From contig JAQEWB010000004.1 of the NCBI GenBank assembly GCA_027694045.1, positions 1 through 64,000 on the forward strand: a stretch of 64,000 bases of DNA, written 5' to 3'. Both the position numbers and the translations under genes were made by a program. Positions 58,644 through 64,000 of the stretch are shown piece by piece; the stretch's first letter is position 1, and each line of letters opens with the position of its first letter. The stretch comes from Bacillaceae bacterium OF18-1A (GTDB lineage Bacteria > Bacillota > Bacilli > Bacillales > Bacillaceae_G). The notes under the pieces were generated by a model. The model was not told the origin of the DNA. It searched no databases and was given only the letters and a program-made list of their open reading frames with translations.

Positions 58644-59768
58644 TTAATTATCAAACCAATTCCAAACCTCAATATCGCCAAGAGTCGCATAGCGTACGTG
58701 CGGTGAATTTTGTAATTTTAATAACTCTTTTGAAGGACCAGTAATGACAATTCCATATACTTTTACGCCGTTATCTTTTACATATTTATAGCGCTTATCT
58801 AATTTAAGTTCTTTTTCAGAAAGTCTAGTGACTGTGCTTACAGTTTTTTTATGGGTAGAAAGAATACGCATCATTTCGATGACTTTATCCTCTTGTGTTT
58901 TTAGTTTGTTTGTTTCATCATCAAGGAATCTTACATGTTCTGGGAATCCTATAAAGTCGCTCCTAGATAGGATGAAATCATCTTCGTTTATTCTTTCTTG
59001 TCCTGTATCTAAAGCATACCATATAGGAGTTGGAGGGAGTTCTTGCGCTTCAAATATGCTATATAGAAGTGATTCTAATTCTTGTAAAGTGTAGGCTTTA
59101 TCAAAAGATATGGCGACTTCTGCAACGGTTCCTTCATGTACTTTTGCAAGTGTATTCCATACCTTTTTAGTTGATTCTTTTAAATCATCACTTTGTTGTA
59201 TTTTAGGGTGAACAAAGTGGATGTTCGGTTGATAGTGCATATTCCCCCAAGACTTATTCGTAATTTTTACAGAAGATAAGAAGCTACTCGTTTCTATTGT
59301 CCCGAGTGGCATTTCTTTTTTGCCGACAGTTTTCACTAAATCAAATTGGCTGTTCGTACGGAAAAAAGCTTCTACACTTGTTCCGCCGCCCATAACACGG
59401 CTATTTGGGATTGTCGCTTCAAGTGCAAGAGAGGGGACAATCCGTATTTCTTTTAGCCTTTTATCATGATTCGCTTGAAAATAAAAGGCAGATAATATCC
59501 CCCCGATTATATATATAGCGATGCCAATTACTAGTATAAAACTAAGTGTTTGTAAACGATGCTTCCACTTAATCTTCCAAAAAGGAACGTTAAAGTCTTT
59601 TGGTGGCAACTTTTTCTTTAACGGCTCACTCTTCATAAGTAATTCATCCAAATGTACTTCGCATTCTTCACAAGTTTCTATATGATTTTCTAACTGTTCT
59701 TGTTCATCACGTGTGAGCGTTCCTTTTTCGTATTTCTCCCACAGTTTTTTAAACTTTGCACAACCCAT
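58644..59768 (-). CDS. anti-sigma factor with zinc-finger domain (sigma regulator type)
   Basis: A 374-residue membrane anti-sigma factor. N-terminal ZAS zinc finger: H29-x3-C33-x2-C36 (HIETCEEC) in the cytoplasm; one membrane helix at about 72-96; then a 270-residue extracytoplasmic sensor region of Sigma_reg_N/Sigma_reg_C type (NSRVMGGGTSVEAFFRTNSQ near 125; YGIVITGPSKELLKLQ near the end). Start at ATG 59768 after AAGGAGTGATA; five bases separate it from the sigma factor stop. It should hold the sigma factor inactive until an envelope signal. Confidence 0.85.
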   Translation of the reverse strand: MGCAKFKKLWEKYEKGTLTRDEQEQLENHIETCEECEVHLDELLMKSEPLKKKLPPKDFNVPFWKIKWKHRLQTLSFILVIGIAIYIIGGILSAFYFQANHDKRLKEIRIVPSLALEATIPNSRVMGGGTSVEAFFRTNSQFDLVKTVGKKEMPLGTIETSSFLSSVKITNKSWGNMHYQPNIHFVHPKIQQSDDLKESTKKVWNTLAKVHEGTVAEVAISFDKAYTLQELESLLYSIFEAQELPPTPIWYALDTGQERINEDDFILSRSDFIGFPEHVRFLDDETNKLKTQEDKVIEMMRILSTHKKTVSTVTRLSEKELKLDKRYKYVKDNGVKVYGIVITGPSKELLKLQNSPHVRYATLGDIEVWNWFDN

Positions 59769-59773
59769 AAGTA

Positions 59774-60259
59774 TCACTCCTTTATGTTTCTCGTTTCTTT
59801 TCGCCCGCGGTGTAATTCGATTTTCACTTTCGCTAAGGAAAGACTAGTCATTCCTGCTATTTCCTTATAAGAGAATCCGTAGTAATCTCGTAGTAACAGA
59901 ACATTTCGTCTTTCGAGCGGAAGAGAAGATAAACTGTCTAACCAACTAGCAATCTCATGTTTTACGAAATAAGAGTGCTCTGTACTTGGTACGTTTGGTA
60001 AATGGAATTCTTTAACTGTCGTCGTTTTATATCTGTTTTCTTTACGATACCAATCGATAAAGGCGTTGTAGGCGATTGTAAATAACCACGGTCTAATTTC
60101 TTCTCCTTTATAATAGTCAATATGGACGAGCATGCGGTAAAAGGTTTCTTGCATGAGATCTTCTGCGCAGTGAGAATTCCCAGTTAGGGAGAGAAGATAG
60201 CGAAATAAATCATGCATATGCTCTGAATAAATTTCTTCTAATGATTGTTTGCGTTTCAC
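59774..60259 (-). CDS. ECF sigma factor (SigM-like)
   Basis: A 161-residue ECF sigma factor. Region 2: LFRYLLSLTGNSHCAEDLMQETFYRMLVHID then RPWLFTIAYNAFIDWYRKEN; region 4: ERRNVLLLRDYYGFSYKEIAGMTSLSLAKVKIELHRGRK. Start GTG, GGGAGGGAA ahead. It is coupled to the anti-sigma gene. The B. cereus group has several ECF sigmas; SigM identity is a likely but unproven reading. A TGTAAC-N16-CGTTGT promoter-like pair lies just upstream, as in autoregulated ECF genes. Confidence 0.88.
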   Translation of the reverse strand: MKRKQSLEEIYSEHMHDLFRYLLSLTGNSHCAEDLMQETFYRMLVHIDYYKGEEIRPWLFTIAYNAFIDWYRKENRYKTTTVKEFHLPNVPSTEHSYFVKHEIASWLDSLSSLPLERRNVLLLRDYYGFSYKEIAGMTSLSLAKVKIELHRGRKETRNIKE

Positions 60260-60283
60260 TACATTTCCCTCCCTTCATATATA

Positions 60284-60311
60284 ACAACGAAATACATATA
60301 AAAAAGTTACA
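60284..60311 (-). promoter_or_regulatory. ECF-type autoregulatory promoter candidate
   Basis: On the minus strand, TGTAAC, 16 bases, then CGTTGT, about 25 bases before the sigma factor GTG. AAC in the -35 and CGT in the -10 region fit ECF promoters; inferred. Confidence 0.55.
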
Positions 60312-60396
60312 TTTGTTTTTGAAATGATAGTAAAAAACGTCAAGAATTGGATTGCGTTCTCTTTTATCATAATACATATAAGGCGGGTGAACAGAG

Positions 60397-61299
60397 ATGG
60401 AAAGCTATGAAACACAAATTCAAAGGTCAATTGATTATATTGAGGAAGATGTAATGGAAAAACAGACGTTGCGTAATTTAGCACGTATTGCTGGTTTTTC
60501 TGAGTCGCATTTTCATCGTGTATTCCAGGCGTTAGTAGGCGATACAGTAATGGAGTATGTTCGAAAGAGGAGGTTAGCCCGGGCAGCTTATCAACTTTCT
60601 CATACGGATGAAAAAATTATTGATATCGCGTTTGAGCATGGCTTTCAATCTCACGAAACGTTCACGAGAGCCTTTAAAAAATTATTTCAAATGACACCGA
60701 GTGAATATCGAAAACAAGAAATCGAAACACCGATGTATTACAGAGTGAATGTAAAGCAAAGAAAATTAAATCCGTATTTAGGGGGCATACAAATGGAATA
60801 TCGTATTGTAAATAAACCAGAATTTTTAGTGGCAGGTTATGAACTGAAGACGACAAGTAAAGAAGGGAAAAACCATCGAGACATTCCAGTATTTTGGCAA
60901 GAATATTTACAAAAAGATCTTGGGACGACGATTCCGAATCGTAAAGATACGAGTCAATGGGTAGAGCTTGGATTATGTACAGATTTTAATTTAGAAACAG
61001 GTGACTTCACTTATATGATCGGAATGGAAGTTACAGACTTTGAAAATGTACCAAATGAAGTTGCAAAGCGTACTTTCCCAGCAGCAACATATGCCGTATT
61101 CACAACGCCAAAAGTTCCTCATGAAGAAATGGTACCATCTATTCACCAAACGTGGAATGCCGTATTCTCCGAATGGTTCCCGCATTCAGGATATGAACAT
61201 TGTGGAGTGACAGAGTTCGAACTATACGACGAGCGTTGCCATGAAGATAAGAGTGAGTTTGCGCAAGTTGAGCTCTGGATACCAGTTAAGAAGAAGTAA
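60397..61299 (+). CDS. AraC-type regulator with GyrI-like effector domain
   Basis: A 300-residue regulator with an N-terminal AraC DNA-binding domain (about 5-105: RNLARIAGFSESHFHRVFQ, KIIDIAFEHGFQSHETFTRA, MTPSEYRK) and a C-terminal GyrI/SOUL-like small-molecule domain (about 130-300: VNKPEFLVAGYELKTTSKEG, FPAATYAVFTTP, FELYDERCHED), the layout of Rob/BmrR-like sensors. AAGGCGGGTGAA precedes the ATG. No linked efflux gene was found, so its targets are not evident. Confidence 0.9.
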   Translation: MESYETQIQRSIDYIEEDVMEKQTLRNLARIAGFSESHFHRVFQALVGDTVMEYVRKRRLARAAYQLSHTDEKIIDIAFEHGFQSHETFTRAFKKLFQMTPSEYRKQEIETPMYYRVNVKQRKLNPYLGGIQMEYRIVNKPEFLVAGYELKTTSKEGKNHRDIPVFWQEYLQKDLGTTIPNRKDTSQWVELGLCTDFNLETGDFTYMIGMEVTDFENVPNEVAKRTFPAATYAVFTTPKVPHEEMVPSIHQTWNAVFSEWFPHSGYEHCGVTEFELYDERCHEDKSEFAQVELWIPVKKK

Positions 61300-61304
61300 T
61301 AGGA

Positions 61305-61337
61305 AGAAAAGCGAACCACTGAGTGGTTTGCTTTTCT
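61305..61337 (+). terminator. AraC/GyrI gene terminator
   Basis: AGAAAAGCGAACCACT pairs with AGTGGTTTGCTTTTCT, one mismatch, with a one-base loop shift. Confidence 0.9.
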
Positions 61338-61621
61338 ACTCTACGTAGAAGCCCGATTGTTGCGGCTTAAAATATTGAATAAGAAGTATGCTCATCTTAC
61401 TGTATAAATCGCTATATTTGACGGATTTTGTCGGTAAGTCGATATATTTAGAAAATCGCTCATATAAATTGAGTTGCGCTGATATATTTGGAAAATTGCC
61501 GATATAATTTAAGTTGCGCTGATATATGTGAAAAATCGCTTATATAATTTCACTTACCACCGAAATACGGAGAACAAAGGGCACACAATACAATTTCACT
61601 CACCGCTGAATTACCAAAAAG
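61338..61621. other. intergenic repeat-rich region
   Basis: Holds the CGATATA repeat copy 4 (61425-61553) and a short TTTCACTCACCGC echo after it; no gene. Confidence 0.6.
61425..61553. repeat. CGATATA-type interspersed repeat, copy 4
   Basis: GTCGGTAAGTCGATATATT at the left and ATATAATTTCACTTACC at the right make short inverted ends, GGTAAGT with ACTTACC. Inside are three GCGCTGATAT or GCCGATATAATT units. Best-preserved copy. Confidence 0.85.
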
Positions 61622-61646
61622 AAAAGGCACCGTACAGCGCCTTTTC
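61622..61646 (-). terminator. two-component operon terminator
   Basis: GAAAAGGC pairs with GCCTTTTC around a 10-base loop, overlapping the kinase stop codon; U run on the minus strand. Confidence 0.8.
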
Positions 61647-63388
61647 TATGAATAAAATGGAAAGACAAGAATAATCGTCGTTCCTTTTCCGAGTTCACTA
61701 TCTACAGAAATGGTTCCTTTATGAGCATGGACGAGTTGTTTTGTAATAGCGAGGCCAAGCCCAGTGCCGATGTTACTTTCTTCTGTATTTGTTCCTCTGT
61801 AATATCGCTCGAATAGAAGTTCTTTCGTTTTCTCATCCATTCCTTTTCCATTATCTGAAATAGAGAGTGTAAATGAGTTAGCGTTTTGTGAAAGTTTGAC
61901 AATTACGTTTGTCGTTTCGTTATTATGTTTTACAGCGTTTGCTAATAAGTTTTCGATAATACGTTGGAACCATTTTTCTTCAATAAAATATTGGATCTTG
62001 TTTGAGCTTGGTACAAATTCAATGTTTTGATTTTGTAGTGTCGGGTTATTAATAAATTGTAATAGTACTTTTTGAACGAAATGATTAATTTCCACATTTA
62101 TATGTTGCGCAGGAAGAGTATCGTTTTTTAATTGATATGTTAAGCTTAAATCATCAATTAATGTAGTCATATATTGAGATTTTTCTTTCATAACATTTCC
62201 GAACTGCTGGATGTCTCGGTCAGTCCAGTTGTACTGCTTCGATTCTAGTAATAATGCGTATCCGTAAATAGAACTTAATGGTGTTTTTAAATCGTGTGTG
62301 AGACCGGTAATCCATTCTTCACGTGTTTGTTGAAGCACTTGCCTCATCGCATCATTCTTTTTGAGTGTAATAGAAAGGTGCTCTAGTGAACTTGTAACAT
62401 CTCTAAACAAACGGAATGACCATTTTTCTTTTCCAGACTTCCTGAAACGGACAGGATTCCCCTTTTTATTAACAGGTTCTTCATACTTTCCACCAGCGAT
62501 ATTTTTAAGCCAGCGCATTGCGTGAAGTAACGGTTTCCCAAATTTATTTCCATACCAAATAGATAGAATGACTAAATAAACGAAGACGATAAGTAGGATA
62601 AATCCGCATCCAATTAGAAATTTTTTAGTAAATACATCTTCAATTTCGTCATCTGGGTAGTAGTGCTCATTTTTTGTAGTGACGACAAGAAGCTGTTCGC
62701 TACTTTCGTCGTAAAAGCTAGACATGTTTTCTTTATGATTCCACGGTTCTTTTTCATTAAGAGCAGCTTGTATTGCAGAAAATGATTTTTTCTTTCCATT
62801 TGGATAAGAAAATATTTCTTCACCATTATAATTAAATATTTGCAGCGTTGCTTTCTCTTTAGAGAGCAAATGCTTTTCTTGATCTGTTAATGCGAACGAA
62901 TCCATTGTGAAAGAAGGGTGCTCTTTTTGAATGGTTTTCAATAATGCATTACTTTTTAGCCCGCAACCATAAATGACAAGTACCTTCTTTTCCTCTAATT
63001 CAATTTCCCAATATGTAAATTTATAATTGCTTTCGATACGATGTTGTATATATGCGAGTAAAGATGTTTTCGTGTAAGCAGTTGGAACATCGTCTGGTGT
63101 ATTAAAGTGATAGAGGACTTTTCCGTGTTCATCTACAACTTGAAGCCAATCGTTTTGCTCTTTCACTAAATCTTGCACTTCAGATTGTAACGAAATATGG
63201 CCATCTTCTGAAGAGAGGTAACTTGAAATAGTAAAGCTATCAGAATCAGCAATGTTCGGTTCGTATAAAGTACTAGTAAGAAGGAAACTTAAATAAGTGA
63301 AAGCAGCAACTACAGCAATAAGTAATGTAATTAAAACAAATACGTGTTGCATAATAAACTGGATAATAAGTCGCTTATTAAAATTCAT
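61646..63388 (-). CDS. sensor histidine kinase (two-component system)
   Basis: A 580-residue membrane kinase: helix at about 15-35, an extracytoplasmic sensor of about 210 residues, a second helix at about 250-275, then a HAMP-like linker, an H-box GLTHDLKTPLSSIYGYALLL with the phosphorylated His near residue 370, and a HATPase domain with ENLLANAVKHN, DNGKGMDE and GTGLGLAITKQL. It follows the response regulator by 9 bases; TAGGGTGACG precedes the ATG. The signal it senses is unknown. Confidence 0.93.
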   Translation of the reverse strand: MNFNKRLIIQFIMQHVFVLITLLIAVVAAFTYLSFLLTSTLYEPNIADSDSFTISSYLSSEDGHISLQSEVQDLVKEQNDWLQVVDEHGKVLYHFNTPDDVPTAYTKTSLLAYIQHRIESNYKFTYWEIELEEKKVLVIYGCGLKSNALLKTIQKEHPSFTMDSFALTDQEKHLLSKEKATLQIFNYNGEEIFSYPNGKKKSFSAIQAALNEKEPWNHKENMSSFYDESSEQLLVVTTKNEHYYPDDEIEDVFTKKFLIGCGFILLIVFVYLVILSIWYGNKFGKPLLHAMRWLKNIAGGKYEEPVNKKGNPVRFRKSGKEKWSFRLFRDVTSSLEHLSITLKKNDAMRQVLQQTREEWITGLTHDLKTPLSSIYGYALLLESKQYNWTDRDIQQFGNVMKEKSQYMTTLIDDLSLTYQLKNDTLPAQHINVEINHFVQKVLLQFINNPTLQNQNIEFVPSSNKIQYFIEEKWFQRIIENLLANAVKHNNETTNVIVKLSQNANSFTLSISDNGKGMDEKTKELLFERYYRGTNTEESNIGTGLGLAITKQLVHAHKGTISVDSELGKGTTIILVFPFYS

Positions 63389-63397
63389 ATCGTCACC

Positions 63398-64000
63398 CTA
63401 CTTTGTAACGAACTTATAGCCAAGTCCACGAACGGTCTTTATATATGCTGGTTTACTTGGATCTTGTTCAATTTTTTCGCGTAGTTTTCGAATGTGGACC
63501 ATAACGGTATTGTCATCTCCGTTATAGGCTGGTGCGCCCCAAACTGCTTCGTATATTTCTTCTTTTGAAAATACGTAATTCGGATTCTCGCAAAAGAAGA
63601 GAAGTAATTGAAAAAGTTGGGCGGAACATTCAACAACGTGTCCATCTACTGTAAGTTCTGCGGAATGCTGATTAATTTCAAACCTTCCGAATGAAATGGA
63701 ATGAGCCTTAGCTTCATTTGGCACTGTCTGTTTCATATGTCGTCTAAGTTGAGCTTTCATACGAGCGACTACTTCTAGTGGATTAAATGGCTTTGTAATA
63801 TAATCATCGGCACCGTATGAAAAACCGGATATTTTATCTAAATCAGATGTTTTTGCTGTTAGGAAAAAGATAGGACAATCAGTGTTTTGACGAATGCTCG
63901 GACAAATATCAAAACCAGATTGTCCAGGAAGCATGACATCTAAAATGATTAAATCGTAATCGTTTTGCTCAGTGAGAGACAATGCTAATTCTGCAGATGT
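63398..64000 (-). CDS. OmpR-family response regulator (partial, 5' end beyond window)
   Basis: The frame runs to the right edge of the window without a start codon of its own; codons for SAELALSLTEQ precede the internal ATG at 63982, so the N-terminus lies outside. Receiver: LIILDVMLPGQSGFD with the phosphorylated Asp, and the switch Thr/Lys in FLTAKTSD and YITKPFNPLEV. C-terminal OmpR winged helix: VFSKEEIYEAVWG, TVMVHIRKLREKI, IKTVRGLGYKF. Co-transcribed with the kinase. Confidence 0.93.
   Translation of the reverse strand, partial: TSAELALSLTEQNDYDLIILDVMLPGQSGFDICPSIRQNTDCPIFFLTAKTSDLDKISGFSYGADDYITKPFNPLEVVARMKAQLRRHMKQTVPNEAKAHSISFGRFEINQHSAELTVDGHVVECSAQLFQLLLFFCENPNYVFSKEEIYEAVWGAPAYNGDDNTVMVHIRKLREKIEQDPSKPAYIKTVRGLGYKFVTK

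Noticed and set aside
1..64000. tRNA, rRNA, prophage, complete insertion sequence or replication origin
   Set aside because: No cloverleaf, rRNA segment, transposase, integrase, phage structural gene or origin-type cluster was recognised by eye.
1..64000. Assignment to B. anthracis specifically
   Set aside because: bslK and bcr1 also occur in other B. cereus group members, and no virulence-plasmid or species-specific marker is in the window.

Overview
The window is a chromosomal segment of a Bacillus cereus group bacterium (B. cereus, B. thuringiensis or B. anthracis; I cannot separate these). Reasons: low GC, strong AGGAGG ribosome sites, gene order matching Bacillus (prsA-yhaL-yhaI-hpr-yhaH-hit-ecsABC; hmoB-pbpF-hemEHY; yhfH-yhfI-lplJ), a NEAT+SLH protein matching BslK, and several copies of the group-specific mobile repeat bcr1 with its TTTAT ends.

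Layout. 1-7.4 kb: secretion and regulation block (prsA foldase, yhaL, yhaI, hpr/scoC, yhaH, hit, ecsABC). 7.6-10.5 kb: lactate utilisation operon lutABC. 10.5-22.3 kb: accessory stretch with a YjcZ-type miniprotein, a TetR regulator, two paralogous YdbS/YdbT membrane gene pairs about 8 kb apart, an SLH-anchored L,D-transpeptidase-like protein, a repeat-containing lipoprotein, and the heme monooxygenase hmoB. 22.4-28.2 kb: pbpF and the heme operon hemE-hemH-hemY. 28.2-37.3 kb: a DUF4026-like protein, a large secreted nuclease, an ABC-2 type membrane protein, and a TetR/YhgE pair that shares three 23-bp operator-like palindromes. 37.5-45.8 kb: small genes, GNAT, LacI regulator, yhfH, yhfI, lplJ, a lipoprotein, an acyl-CoA ligase and Fur-controlled bslK. 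46.5-50.7 kb: a decayed accessory zone (RHS fragment, two tandem 150-bp repeats, orphan OppBC-like permeases, a broken propeller-like gene, a deletion scar joining two truncated divergent genes). 50.8-57.4 kb: metallophosphoesterase, DUF5412-like protein, HD hydrolase, and a three-gene ECF importer divergent from an AraC regulator around a near-consensus Fur box. 57.9-64 kb: a gene whose start lies in a bcr1 remnant, an ECF sigma/anti-sigma pair, an AraC/GyrI regulator and a two-component system whose response regulator runs off the window.

Themes. Iron and heme recur: heme synthesis (hemEHY), heme breakdown (hmoB), surface heme binding (bslK, with the Fur box exactly filling the promoter spacer), and a candidate iron-regulated ECF importer of unknown substrate (my best candidate for an undescribed system). 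Envelope functions recur too: PrsA, PbpF, two SLH proteins, YdbST pairs, YhgE, ECF sigma. Repeats shape the intergenic DNA: bcr1 in six or seven states of decay, four CGATATA-type repeats, a GACACC repeat group before ecsA, and many hairpin terminators. Assignments rest on reading motifs and gene order by eye; no database search was run.
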